64,000 nt of DNA from contig NZ_CP007452.1 of NCBI RefSeq assembly GCF_000597865.1, positions 751,183-815,182 on the forward strand. The letters are read 5' to 3'. The notes beneath the pieces are model-generated. The model did no database searches. It was given only the letters and a program-made list of their open reading frames with translations, and was not told where the DNA came from. The translations under genes and the position numbers were made by a program. Position 1 is the first letter of the stretch. Every line of letters starts with the position of its first letter. Positions 34,513 to 43,985 of the stretch are shown here, in pieces. The DNA comes from Peptoclostridium acidaminophilum DSM 3953 (GTDB lineage Bacteria > Bacillota > Clostridia > Peptostreptococcales > Peptostreptococcaceae).

Positions 34513-35055
34513 ATGAAATATGCGAGCGAAGATTTGGTTAATGAGCATAAGGAAATTTTAACGGGATTAAAAATTCTTGAAAAGCTGTTCATGCTACTCG
34601 ATGACAATAAAGAGGTTGAAGCTGAAGATATTAAGGGGATAGTGAATTTCCTCAAGCTGTTTGCTGACAAGTGCCACCACGGGAAGGAAGAAGGAATTCT
34701 ATTTCCATCCATGGAAAAAGCTGGAATACAGAATGAAAACGGACCAATAGGAGAGCTGCTCAGCGAGCATGTTCAGGGAAGAAAATATGTAGCTCAAATG
34801 TTGGCATCTGTTGATGGAGAACCGATAAAAACGGACGATTTCATTCAAGCTGCATCAGCTTATATATCACTTCTCCGTGCGCACATAATAAAAGAAAATA
34901 CAGTCGTGTTTCCAATGGGAGACAAGCTTATACCGGTTGAGGAGCAAAGGCAGCTTCTTGAACAATTTGAGGAATTTGAAGAAACGGTGATGGGAAAAGG
35001 TACGCATGAAAAACTGCATGAAATGCTTCATGAATTTAAGGACAAATACTTGTAA
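34513..35055 (+). CDS. Hemerythrin HHE-domain protein
   Basis: 180 residues. HHE cation-binding four-helix domain with iron-ligand pattern VNEHKEI, FADKCHHGKEEGILFP, LLSEHVQGRKY and RAHIIKENTVVFP. Such proteins bind di-iron and sense or detoxify oxygen or NO. A helical C-terminal tail of about 35 residues ends LHEMLHEFKDKYL. GAGGGAGG precedes the ATG. It fits beside rubrerythrin in an oxygen-defence context, though not in the same operon. Confidence 0.92.
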   Translation: MKYASEDLVNEHKEILTGLKILEKLFMLLDDNKEVEAEDIKGIVNFLKLFADKCHHGKEEGILFPSMEKAGIQNENGPIGELLSEHVQGRKYVAQMLASVDGEPIKTDDFIQAASAYISLLRAHIIKENTVVFPMGDKLIPVEEQRQLLEQFEEFEETVMGKGTHEKLHEMLHEFKDKYL

Positions 35056-35107
35056 TTAAATATTACAGCTCCATTATAATTATGGATTTCATATGCTATA
35101 CTATTGT

Positions 35108-35184
35108 TAGCATTAACTTCCTGGTTTGACTTATGCTTTTGGTAAATAGCTTATTTGCCAAGCTTAGAGGCTAATGCTTTTTTA
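35108..35184 (+). terminator. Nested stem-loop, terminator or speA leader
   Basis: TAGCATTA (35108-35115) pairs with TAATGCT (35172-35178), followed by seven T; inside, TTGGTAAAT (35139-35147) pairs with ATTTGCCAA (35153-35161). It ends the hemerythrin message 50 bases back, but the two-stem layout 60 bases before speA could also be an attenuator. Confidence 0.55.
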
Positions 35185-35245
35185 TGTTGAAAATGCTTTG
35201 ATGCAGATATAAATCAATATCCAATAATGGAGGAAGACAGTAAAA

Positions 35246-37165
35246 ATGAATAAACCAGAACTGTTAGGAAGATGGACAAAACAAAAGTCCGAAGAGCTTT
35301 ATGGGATTAAAAACTGGGGTGCAGGTTATTTTTCGATTTCTGGTGATGGTGAAGTTATGGTTAATGCCTCCAAGGACGACAATACTGCAGCAGTAAGTCT
35401 TATGGACATCGTTTCAGGCGTAAGAGAGCGCGGGCTGGATATGCCTGTTTTGCTGCGTTTTGAAAACTTGCTGGATTCGCAGATTTCTTTCCTTAACAAC
35501 TCCTTCAATAAAGCGATGAAAAAACTAGAATATAAGGGTGAATACCGCGGCGTTTATCCCGTTAAGGTAAACCAGCAGCAACAGGTAATTGAAGAGGTTA
35601 CTAAGTTCGGCCAGCGTTACCACCACGGCTTGGAGGTAGGCAGCAAGCCGGAGCTTATAGCGGCGCTTTCTCTGATGCAGGATAAGGAAGCCTGCCTTAT
35701 ATGCAACGGCTACAAGGATGAGGAATTCATAGATTTGGGCCTTTATGCCGTTAAGATGGGTTTCAAGTGTTTCTTTGTAATGGAGAATCCAAGCGAGCTG
35801 GACATAATACTTGACCGCTCAAAGACTCTTGGGATTCAGCCAAATATAGGAATACGCATTAAGCTTTCAGCGAAAGCTGGAGGGCACTGGACTGATTCTG
35901 GCGGAGACCGTAGCATATTCGGTCTCAACGTGTCTCAGCTGATAGAGACTGTGGACAGGCTCAAAGAGAAGGGAATGCTTGATTGCTTAAAACTTCTTCA
36001 TTATCACCTTGGCTCGCAGATACCCAACATACGCGACATCCGGTCTGCCGTGCTGGAGGCAACTCAAGTATACGCGGAGCTTGTGAAAGAGGGAGCTCCA
36101 ATGGGCTATCTTGATTTAGGCGGAGGCCTTGCGGTGGACTATGATGGTTCTAACACGAACTACACTTGCAGCCGTAACTATTCAGTCGAGGAGTACTGCT
36201 CAGACATTGTTGAAGCTGTAATGTCCGTGCTGGATACAAGCAACGTGCCGCATCCAGTGATAGTGACTGAATCGGGACGCTCTACAGTAGCCTACTATTC
36301 GGTGCTGCTGTTCAATGTCCTCGATGTGGAAAAATTTGAGGAATACGACATTCCAGAGCAGCTTGACGATAATGCATCGGAGCAAATCAAAAACTTGTTT
36401 GATGTCCATAAAAGCATCAACCTCAGGAACATACAGGAGTGCTACAATGACGCACTCTACTATAGGGACGAAATCCGAGACATGTTCAAGCATGGCAGAA
36501 TAAACCTGCGTGATAGGGCATTCTCGGAAAAAATATTCTGGAATACAATAAATCAGATTGCAAAGGAAAAGAAAAAAATAAAAAAACCTCTGCCTGATCT
36601 TGAAGATCTAGAGAGCGCAATCGCAGACATATACTACTGCAATTTCTCGGTGTTCCAGTCAATTCCGGATAGTTGGGCAATTGATCAGCTGTTCCCAATA
36701 ATGCCTATACACCGCCTTCTGGAATTGCCAAAGCGCAATGCAGTCATTGCCGATATAACATGTGACTGTGACGGAAAGATTGACCGCTTCATAGACATCC
36801 ATGACGTGAGGACAACGCTGCCTCTGCATGACATGAAAAACGGAGATGACTATTTCCTGGGAGCTTTCCTTGTAGGAGCCTACCAGGAGACGCTGGGCGA
36901 TCTCCACAACCTGTTTGGAGATACAAACGTAGTTAGCGTTAGAATAAATCCTGACGGCACATATGATCTTGTCAAGGAAATACAAGGGGACAGCGTGGCT
37001 GATGTGCTTTCATATGTGGAGTTTGATCCGAAGGACATGGTTGTGAGATTCCGCAAAACAGCCGAAGCCGCTATACGTGACGGCCTTATAAAGACCAGTG
37101 ACAGACGCGAAATCATGCGCGCATTCGAAAGCGGACTCCGCGGATATACCTACTATGAGCGCTAG
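35246..37165 (+). CDS. speA: Biosynthetic arginine decarboxylase
   Basis: 639 residues, full length for SpeA. PLP barrel: RGVYPVKVNQQQQVIEEV (binding Lys in YPVKVNQ), LEVGSKPELIAAL, HYHLGSQIPNI, DLGGGLAVDYDGS; the C-terminal half has TESGRSTVAYYSVLLFNV (split: TESGRSTVAYYSV) and DITCDCDGKIDRFI with the active cysteine pair. It makes agmatine for polyamine synthesis. No agmatinase or agmatine deiminase gene is nearby. GGAGG is 12 bases before the ATG, a long spacing. This large form is typical of proteobacteria and plants; many Firmicutes use the other fold. Confidence 0.95.
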   Translation: MNKPELLGRWTKQKSEELYGIKNWGAGYFSISGDGEVMVNASKDDNTAAVSLMDIVSGVRERGLDMPVLLRFENLLDSQISFLNNSFNKAMKKLEYKGEYRGVYPVKVNQQQQVIEEVTKFGQRYHHGLEVGSKPELIAALSLMQDKEACLICNGYKDEEFIDLGLYAVKMGFKCFFVMENPSELDIILDRSKTLGIQPNIGIRIKLSAKAGGHWTDSGGDRSIFGLNVSQLIETVDRLKEKGMLDCLKLLHYHLGSQIPNIRDIRSAVLEATQVYAELVKEGAPMGYLDLGGGLAVDYDGSNTNYTCSRNYSVEEYCSDIVEAVMSVLDTSNVPHPVIVTESGRSTVAYYSVLLFNVLDVEKFEEYDIPEQLDDNASEQIKNLFDVHKSINLRNIQECYNDALYYRDEIRDMFKHGRINLRDRAFSEKIFWNTINQIAKEKKKIKKPLPDLEDLESAIADIYYCNFSVFQSIPDSWAIDQLFPIMPIHRLLELPKRNAVIADITCDCDGKIDRFIDIHDVRTTLPLHDMKNGDDYFLGAFLVGAYQETLGDLHNLFGDTNVVSVRINPDGTYDLVKEIQGDSVADVLSYVEFDPKDMVVRFRKTAEAAIRDGLIKTSDRREIMRAFESGLRGYTYYER

Positions 37166-37175
37166 ATAACATAGG

Positions 37176-37206
37176 TCCCTCAGAATCAATTTCTGAGGGA
37201 TTTTTT
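37176..37206 (+). terminator. Terminator of speA
   Basis: TCCCTCAGAA (37176-37185) pairs with TTCTGAGGGA (37191-37200), followed by six T. Confidence 0.95.
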
Positions 37207-37318
37207 GCAGAAATATGCAGAAACAAATGAATACATGTGAAGATATAATGATTTATAATTGGGGTATAATTACAACGGCTAATAAGTCGGAAGTGGAATA
37301 CTTAAGGAGACGAATGCT

Positions 37319-37708
37319 ATGAAATATCTGGTAATTGGTGCAGGAGGCACCGGCGCTTCAATAGGTGGTTTTTTGGCATACAAGGGCAAGGATGTAACAT
37401 TTATAGCAAGAGGGGAGCATTTGAAGGCTCTAAGGCAAAATGGCCTGCTGCTTCACTCGGGGCGTATTGGGGAAGTGAAGATTGAAAATGTAAAGGCATG
37501 CATAGCAGATGATCTGCTTGCTGACCACTTGAAAATTCTGGACGGATTTACTCCTGATACAACAGCTTCGCTCCAAAAGGATCTGGATGCAAAAAAAGAA
37601 AGCGAAGTGGATCAGATAATATTCGATATAATAAGAATGTCTGAAAAATATAATGTGGACATGCCTGTTTATAGAGAAATAGCACTTCATTTTGGATACA
37701 AGTCTTGA
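37319..37708 (+). pseudogene. Ketopantoate reductase-like gene with in-frame internal deletion
   Basis: 129 residues. The first 62 match the NADP-binding start of 2-dehydropantoate 2-reductases (KYLVIGAGGTGASIGGFLA, TFIARGEHLKALRQNGLLL). From about residue 67 the sequence matches the far C-terminus of the same family (HLKILDGFTPDTTASLQKDL, SEVDQIIFDIIRM, YNVDMPVYREI). A normal protein has about 300 residues, so roughly 170 are missing and the frame is kept. The Lys/Glu catalytic residues of the middle are lost, so it cannot be active. GGAGACG-like site precedes the ATG. Confidence 0.82.
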
Positions 37709-37735
37709 AAATAATGATGCAAGGGGGTGTATTTT

Positions 37736-39617
37736 TTGAAAAATCAGAGGAAATCAATAGAGCCTAATCTGTATGCTGCATCAACAATTATTGTAATTCT
37801 AGTTTTTGCATTCGTAACGTTATTAAAGGGACCGGCATTTGCCGACGAAATGACATATGAAATACCCAGCATGAACGTAGTGGCCGATGTCGGAAAAGAC
37901 GGCTCCGTGCACGTTGTAGAGAATCTGGAATATTACTTCAGCGGAGAAGGTCATGGAATATACAGGTCACTTGGGACATCTGGGAGCGAAGGGATAGAAA
38001 TATTAAAATTATCGACTGCAGACAGTCAGGGTGAGACTGTGTTCACAAGGAATGACAGTGGGCAGGAAGGTACATATCAGCTTTTTCAGGAAGGCGACAA
38101 CATTACTCTGAAGATTTTCAAGAACACAACTGATTCTGGCAGGATCTTTAGAATTGAATATTTGGTGAAGGGCGCGGCAAAAAAGATATAGCGACACTGG
38201 AGAGCTATATTGGAAGTTCATGGGCACAGAGACTAGCGTTGAAATAGGCCGTTTTGATGTGACTGTGAATGTTCCGGATGAGAGCTTCAAGCAGGGCGAC
38301 ATAAGGGCGTGGGGGCATGGGCCTCTCGAGGGAAGTCTTGATGTGTTTGCCAATTCGGCGGTATTTTCTGTAGACAGCTTGCCGCCAAACACAATGGTGG
38401 AGGCGAGGCTGCTTTTCCCCAAATCATATCTGTCGCAGGCCCAGGAAATAAATACCGAGCGCGTTGATACGGTGCTTGCAGAGGAGGCAAGATGGGCAGA
38501 CGAGGCAAATGCTATAAGGATGAAGGCTAGGATTCTGCTGTCACTTGCTGCGCTACTTATTGTCCTTGAATTGGCTCTAGCTGTATATCTCTATTTCAGA
38601 TATGACAAGGAGCATAAGGCAGAATTTGAAGGTGAGTATTACAGGGAGCTCCCTGGCGATTATTCTCCCGCCGAGATGTCAGCGCTCATGACCTTTGGAA
38701 GGATATCTCCAAATGACGTTACAGCAACCGTAATGGATCTTGTAAGAAGAAAAAAGCTGCTAGTTGAGGACATAACCTATACGGAAGACAGATTTCTCCT
38801 TCCGGACAAGGATATTGAGTCGATACTCATAAGGAAAGCCGACAGCTTTGATGAGTCGGCTATGAAAGAACACGAGAAAAGGCTTGTCAGCTGGCTGATA
38901 GACGACATGGGCGACGGAAGAGAAGTGATTCTCAGCCAGCTTGAAAAATCTATAAAGAGAGACAAATCTACCGCAATGCTCTATAAGAGCGGATATGAGC
39001 TTTTTGTGGATTCGGCAAAGGATGCTGCTCAAATCAGGGGCTTTTTCGAGGAAGGCATGAGCGGAGCTCGCATAGGGGCTATACTCTTGGGGATAGCCGG
39101 CGTATTCGGCGGAGTAGCGCTTATAGCTATGCTTACGGCCATAGGTCTCGGTGTTGCTCTCATAGCCACTTCGATTGGGCTTGTGCTGTACTCGGCGTTA
39201 ATCAAAAAGCGTACAAGATACGGTGCCGAACAGTATGGAATGTGGAAGGCATTTAAGAGATTCCTAAGGCACTTTAGCCAGTTGGACAAGGCGCAGCTTC
39301 CTTCAATTGTAATGTGGGAGCATTACCTTGTCTATGCAATAAGCCTTGGGGTTGCTGCCGAAGTGATAAAGGCGCTCAAGATTATTTATCCGCCGGAGGC
39401 GTTCCAGGCTGCAGGCCTGACATACCTAGGACATTCCTACGGCCGAGGTATGAGCCCGGTCTCATCATTTGATACGATTACAAACAGCATTTCAAGCTCG
39501 ACAACAAAGGCGCTCAGCGCCGCAACGTCACAGCTTTCATCGTCTGGAGGCGGAGGAGGAGGTTTCTCCGGAGGCGGCGGAGGTGGCGGAGGTGGTGGCG
39601 GCACCGGCGGATTCTAG
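37736..39617 (+). pseudogene. DUF2207 (YciQ-like) membrane protein, frameshifted
   Basis: Two frames together form one DUF2207 protein of about 626 residues. Part 1 (37736-38191) has a signal peptide and the beta-rich DUF2207 domain; part 2 runs on in another frame, with two later helices (LLIVLELALAVYLYF; GGVALIAMLTAIGLGVALIA) and a Gly-rich tail. The break lies in six A residues (38179-38184): removing one A gives AAKRYSDTGELYWKFMGTE without a gap. It may be a real mutation, transcription slippage or a sequence error. TTG 37736 follows GGGGGTG. A lemA gene follows, the usual partner. Confidence 0.8.
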
Positions 39618-39682
39618 GCTGACAAATAAAAGTTGGTTTTGCATAACAACATATTCATACAAAATAAAAAGGAGGGTGCGTT

Positions 39683-40234
39683 ATGAAAATAGTATACTTT
39701 TTAATAGGTCTGCTGCTTATCGTTGGTGTATTCGTAGTATCGGTTTACAACGGCCTAATTGTTAAGAGGAACAGGGTAAAGAACGCGTGGGCGCAGGTGG
39801 ATGTGCAGCTCAAGAAAAGATTCGACCTGATACCAAACATAGTTGAAACTGTGAAGGGATATGCAGCGCATGAGAAGTCCACTTTCGAAGCGATTACAAA
39901 GGCAAGGACTGCATTCCAGTCAGCCCAAACTCCGGTGCAGGAGGCTGAAGCCAACAACATGATGACAGCGGCGCTTGGAAGGCTGTTTGCTGTAGCAGAG
40001 GCTTACCCGGAGCTCAAGGCAAGCGCCAACTTCATGGAGCTTCAAAACCAGCTGAGCGAGGTTGAGGACAAGATAGCCTTTGCAAGACAGTTCTACAACG
40101 ACACGGTGCTCATGTACAACAACGCTATTCAGGTGTTCCCGAGCAACATAGTGGCCAACATGTTCGGATTCATGGAGGAGTTCTTCTTCCAGGCTGAAGA
40201 GACGGAAAAAGAGGCTCCACAGGTTAGATTTTAA
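39683..40234 (+). CDS. LemA family protein
   Basis: 183 residues. N-terminal membrane helix ([19 protein letters not shown], split: [13 protein letters not shown]), then the LemA helical bundle: [32 protein letters not shown] (key parts [24 protein letters not shown]), AEAYPELKA and [21 protein letters not shown] (split: [13 protein letters not shown]). The N-terminus faces outward in the family. It commonly pairs with DUF2207 or HtpX genes. GGAGGGTG precedes the ATG. Confidence 0.94.
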   Translation: MKIVYFLIGLLLIVGVFVVSVYNGLIVKRNRVKNAWAQVDVQLKKRFDLIPNIVETVKGYAAHEKSTFEAITKARTAFQSAQTPVQEAEANNMMTAALGRLFAVAEAYPELKASANFMELQNQLSEVEDKIAFARQFYNDTVLMYNNAIQVFPSNIVANMFGFMEEFFFQAEETEKEAPQVRF

Positions 40235-40326
40235 TGCTCGAGTGCAATACAATAGAAAACGGCAATGTGTATTATGTTGAAAATGCAAGTAGGAACGTAT
40301 ATTCAGCAAGGCTTGGAAATCAATAA
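40234..40326 (+). CDS. Possible 30-residue peptide after lemA
   Basis: An ATG overlapping the lemA stop (TAATG) opens 30 codons, [15 protein letters not shown] to SARLGNQ. Coupling geometry is right but there is no further support; it may be a remnant of a downstream gene. Family unknown. Confidence 0.25.
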   Translation: MLECNTIENGNVYYVENASRNVYSARLGNQ

Positions 40327-40447
40327 ATTAAATAATTGTAATAGGGATATTTGTTTGGTATAATTTCTATAAGGTACGTGTGCATTGAGTTGTATTTTAC
40401 TCTTGAATCAGAAAATGTTCAGAAAATAATTTGTACTAGGTGGTTAG

Positions 40448-40807
40448 ATGACAAAAGGACAAGTTGAAGCACAGATAAGTGAAGCAATAAGTAAGTTTGA
40501 ATTTGAACACATGGGGCGAGGTCCTGAGAGGATACGTACAATTATTTTTCAGGATATGATAGTAATCAGAATCAAGGGTTTTTTAAGCGTATCGGAAAAA
40601 AGTCTGTCTCAGACAAAGGAAGGCGTTGAGCTTGTCAAAAGAATGAGGACCGCTCTTTTTGAGAATGCTCGAGATCTTTTGGAGGAAACAATTAAGTCTG
40701 TAATAGATGTGGATATAATAAGCACATATTCTGATGTGAGCACAAGGACAGGCGAAAAAATAATTGCCATAGTGGCAGACAGGGATATTGAAAAAACAAT
40801 AATATAG
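40448..40807 (+). CDS. DUF2294 (Na-translocating decarboxylase-like) small protein
   Basis: 119 residues. The sequence QISEAISKFEFEHMGRGPERIRT, IIFQDMIVIRIKGFLSVSEKSL and a C-terminal strand IIAIVADRDIEK fit DUF2294. Function unknown; no membrane segment. It lies between lemA and purK with its own GTGGTTAG-type leader (AGGTGG before ATG) and a terminator after. Confidence 0.85.
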   Translation: MTKGQVEAQISEAISKFEFEHMGRGPERIRTIIFQDMIVIRIKGFLSVSEKSLSQTKEGVELVKRMRTALFENARDLLEETIKSVIDVDIISTYSDVSTRTGEKIIAIVADRDIEKTII

Positions 40808-40853
40808 TTTTAATTGGAAGATGAGTCGAAGGGTTTTAAACCAGTTGATGAGT

Positions 40854-40901
40854 AAGCCAATAGCAAGCTTCGTAAGGAAGATTGCTATTGGCTTTTTTTG
40901 T
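40854..40901 (+). terminator. Terminator of DUF2294 gene
   Basis: AAGCCAATAGCAA (40854-40866) pairs with TTGCTATTGGCTT (40882-40894), followed by T run to 40899. Confidence 0.95.
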
Positions 40902-40954
40902 TGACGTTAATACTTTAACATTTTTTTTAAAAAAGAGGGAAAAGAGGTGGTCTA

Positions 40955-42127
40955 GTGAAAAACAAAGATATTTCCAGATTGTTTCCGCCGGGAACCATAG
41001 GGATAATAGGAGGCGGCCAACTGGGTCGCATGCTCTGCCAAGAGGCAAAGCAGATGGGTTACAGAGTAGTAGTGCTTGATCCGTCGCCGAATTCACCAGC
41101 CGGTCAAGTTGCAGATGAGCAAATTGTCGCAGATTTTGCTGATATCACGTCATTAAGGGAGCTGGCAGCCAAGACGGATGTAGTTACGTTTGAGTTTGAA
41201 CACTTGGACGCTAATGCACTCAGACTAATAGAGACGGAAGGGTGTACGGTGGTGCCATCATCTAGCACATTGATGAAAATCAACAATAAATATATGCAAA
41301 AGAGCATGTTGAAAAAAGAAGGCATAAAGGTGCCGGCTTTCAGACGTATTCGAAGCCTTGAGGAACTGGAGAGAGCGTTAATTGATTACGGCGGAAAAAT
41401 GGTGCTAAAGCTCTGCAAGGGAGGATATGACGGAAAAGGGAATATTGTGATTTCCGAATCGGACGACCTTAAAAGCATTTATGATGAGGTTAGTGGATTT
41501 GAGTTGATGGCTGAGGAATTTGTGGACTATGTAAAAGAAGTTTCGATAATTGTTGCCAGGAATAATGAGGGCTCAGCATTATACCCGGTTGCGGAGAATA
41601 TCCACAAAGACAGTATACTAATTAAATCAGTAGTTCCTGCAGAAATTAGTCCCGAAGCTGAAAACAGAATAAAGGATATGGCGGAAAGGGTTGCAGAAGT
41701 CATAGATGACATAGGCATATTCTGCATAGAACTGTTTTTAACCGCTGATTCGCAAGTGCTTGTAAATGAGATAGCACCACGGCCACACAACTCGGGACAT
41801 TACACTATTGAAGGCTGCGTAGCATCCCAGTTTGAGCAGCTTATCAGGATAATGACCGGAATGCCTCTTGGGTCTGCCAGGCTAAAGGCTAGAAGCGCAA
41901 TGTACAACATATTGGGCAGCAGCGATGTAGAGGGAGACTATAGCATAGAGGGAGTGGAAGAAGTGCTTGGCATGGAGGATTGTCACCTGCACCTTTACGG
42001 CAAGCCGAAATCCGGATACCTCAAAAAAATAGGCCATATCACGGCGTTGGACGATTCTATGGAGTCGGCCCTCAGCAAAGCCCAAAAGGCTATAGAAAGC
42101 ATAAAAATCACAGGGAGGAATTTGTAA
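40955..42127 (+). CDS. purK: N5-CAIR synthase (PurK)
   Basis: 390 residues, GTG start after GAGGTGG. ATP-grasp enzyme: GTIGIIGGGQLGRMLCQEA, ATP-grasp loop KLCKGGYDGKGN, catalytic VNEIAPRPHNSGHYTIEG (split: NEIAPRPHNSGHYT). It carboxylates AIR with bicarbonate and ATP to N5-CAIR in purine synthesis. The purE gene follows directly (stop and start adjacent), so they are coupled. Other pur genes are not in the window. Confidence 0.97.
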   Translation: MKNKDISRLFPPGTIGIIGGGQLGRMLCQEAKQMGYRVVVLDPSPNSPAGQVADEQIVADFADITSLRELAAKTDVVTFEFEHLDANALRLIETEGCTVVPSSSTLMKINNKYMQKSMLKKEGIKVPAFRRIRSLEELERALIDYGGKMVLKLCKGGYDGKGNIVISESDDLKSIYDEVSGFELMAEEFVDYVKEVSIIVARNNEGSALYPVAENIHKDSILIKSVVPAEISPEAENRIKDMAERVAEVIDDIGIFCIELFLTADSQVLVNEIAPRPHNSGHYTIEGCVASQFEQLIRIMTGMPLGSARLKARSAMYNILGSSDVEGDYSIEGVEEVLGMEDCHLHLYGKPKSGYLKKIGHITALDDSMESALSKAQKAIESIKITGRNL

Positions 42128-42634
42128 ATGTACAGCAATGCTGAAAATAAATCGAATCCAATTGTAGGAATAATAATGGGAAGTGAGTCAGATCTTGAGG
42201 TAATGAAGCCAGCCGCAGCAACAATGGCCGAGTTTGGAATACCATTTGAAATAAAGGTGGTATCTGCCCACAGAACTCCCGACAGGCTTTATGAGTACTC
42301 TAAAAATGCACATATAAGAGGACTTGAGGTGATAATAGCTGGGGCCGGAGGTGCCGCCCATCTGCCTGGAATGGCAGCATCACTTACGCCTTTGCCTGTT
42401 ATAGGGGTGCCTGTAAGACTTAAGCATCTTGACGGCATGGATTCTCTTATGTCAATAGTTCAGATGCCTTCAGGAGTCCCGGTGGCAACTGTTGGAATAA
42501 ACAATGCGAAAAATGCCGGCATACTTGCAGCCAGGATTCTGAGCATTAAATATCCAGATATAAGAAGCAGGCTTGAGGTGAGTGCAGCAACGACAAAAGA
42601 AAGCGTAATATTCGATCTGGAAGACAAACTATAA
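42128..42634 (+). CDS. purE: N5-CAIR mutase (PurE, class I)
   Basis: 168 residues. [39 protein letters not shown] and the [16 protein letters not shown] loop show the class I active site. It turns N5-CAIR into CAIR for the next purine step. Typical length; it starts directly after purK. Confidence 0.97.
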   Translation: MYSNAENKSNPIVGIIMGSESDLEVMKPAAATMAEFGIPFEIKVVSAHRTPDRLYEYSKNAHIRGLEVIIAGAGGAAHLPGMAASLTPLPVIGVPVRLKHLDGMDSLMSIVQMPSGVPVATVGINNAKNAGILAARILSIKYPDIRSRLEVSAATTKESVIFDLEDKL

Positions 42635-42688
42635 GAATACGGAGGTATATGGATGGAGTATAGAATAGATAAAGGAGGCGTTGTATCA

Positions 42689-43921
42689 ATGAAAAAATGG
42701 CTGTATATATTATTGGGAATTGTCATCATGATGAGTCTTGGCACTGTATATTCCTGGAGTATTTTCAGAATTCCAATAGAGGAAAAGTTCGGAATAGGTG
42801 CGACACAAAGCGGTTTTCCCTACATGGTTTCGTTGGCATCATACGCGATGTTTATGCTTATAAGCGGAAGATATCTGGACAAATTTAGTCCAAGAACAAT
42901 AATCATCACTGGAGGCTTACTGGTGGGATTGGGTTGGACGCTTTCTGGCCTTGCGGAGAATATTTATCAGCTGACTGCAACCTACGGATTAATTACAGGA
43001 GCTGGAGTAGGCATAGTATACGGCGTTCCGATGTCTGTGGCTGCCAAGTGGTTTCCTGAAAAGAGAGGCCTTGTTGTAGGTCTTGTGCTTGGAGGGTTCG
43101 GCTTGTCGCCTTTCATAACAGCTCCTATTGCAAGATACCTTATTGAAGAATTCGGCATAATGCGTTCATTTCAGATTTTGGGAGTCTCTTTCGGAATATT
43201 GTTACCACTGCTGTCATGGCCCTTCGAATACCCTTCGGCTCATTCTGGCAATGGAAGAGCCGCCAGCATTGGAGAGATGTCACATGGCATTGACACAAAA
43301 AACATGTTAAAAACAAGAAGCTTCAAGAATATGTATTTCTGCTTCATGATCGGGGCAATGATTGGCTTGATAATGATAGGAATGACAAGCAGTGTCGGAA
43401 TCGAATTGATAGGGATAGATCCTGGCAGAGTAGCCATATTTACATCATTGTTTGCTGTTTTCAATGGTGTGGGAAGACCCTTGTTTGGTTGGGTTGCCGA
43501 CAGATTTGAGATTAAGAACGCCATGGCTGTGTCATACGGACTTATAATCGCGGCTGCTTCACTCATGCTTATGGCGAAGGATGAAAGCACAGTCCTGTAT
43601 TCAGTTGCCTTTTCTCTGTTCTGGCTTAATTTGGGGGGCTGGCTGTCAATAGCCCCAACTGCTACAACAAGGCTTTATGGGGTTAAGCATTACAGTCAGA
43701 ACTATGGCGTAGTTTTTACGGCTTATGGAATTGCAGCAGTTGTAGGCGTCCTGGCATCCGGGTTTCTAAAAGATGCAATGGGAAACTATAATTCAATATT
43801 TATTATGGTCATAGTTCTTGGGTTTGTTGGCATATTGCTGTCTCGAAATGTTGAAATAGAAGCTCGCGAAAATCAGGCGTTAGAAAAAAAAGACAATAAA
43901 GAGCCCCAATCAGTAGCTTGA
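42689..43921 (+). CDS. MFS transporter, OFA (oxalate/formate antiporter) type
   Basis: 410 residues, twelve helices. N-terminal KKWLYILLGIVIMMSLGTVYSWSIF (split: SLGTVYSWSIF) and the loop GRYLDKFSPRTI are OFA marks; second half has NGVGRPLFGWVADRF. OFA members exchange oxalate/formate or carry monocarboxylates; substrate is open. A start at 42653 lacks a site, ATG 42689 has AAAGGAGG ten bases back. Convergent with carB and separated by a strong terminator. Confidence 0.9.
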   Translation: MKKWLYILLGIVIMMSLGTVYSWSIFRIPIEEKFGIGATQSGFPYMVSLASYAMFMLISGRYLDKFSPRTIIITGGLLVGLGWTLSGLAENIYQLTATYGLITGAGVGIVYGVPMSVAAKWFPEKRGLVVGLVLGGFGLSPFITAPIARYLIEEFGIMRSFQILGVSFGILLPLLSWPFEYPSAHSGNGRAASIGEMSHGIDTKNMLKTRSFKNMYFCFMIGAMIGLIMIGMTSSVGIELIGIDPGRVAIFTSLFAVFNGVGRPLFGWVADRFEIKNAMAVSYGLIIAAASLMLMAKDESTVLYSVAFSLFWLNLGGWLSIAPTATTRLYGVKHYSQNYGVVFTAYGIAAVVGVLASGFLKDAMGNYNSIFIMVIVLGFVGILLSRNVEIEARENQALEKKDNKEPQSVA

Positions 43922-43925
43922 AAGT

Positions 43926-43979
43926 AAAAAAGACTGTCTCGTTCGAAAGTTTAAATCCGAACTGAGACAGTCTTTTTTT
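43926..43979. terminator. Bidirectional terminator between MFS gene and carB
   Basis: AAAAAAGACTGTCTC (43926-43940) pairs with GAGACAGTCTTTTTT (43964-43978); A and T tracts serve both strands. Confidence 0.95.
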
Positions 43980-43985
43980 ATTCAT

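Noticed and set aside
38179-38185. AAAAAAG as a programmed -1 frameshift site in the DUF2207 gene
   Set aside because: The heptamer is in the right register, but the downstream part is in the +1 frame; a -1 shift would not reach it.
39550-39617. Gly-rich repeat as low-complexity noise or separate repeat element
   Set aside because: It is the in-frame Gly-rich tail typical of DUF2207 proteins.
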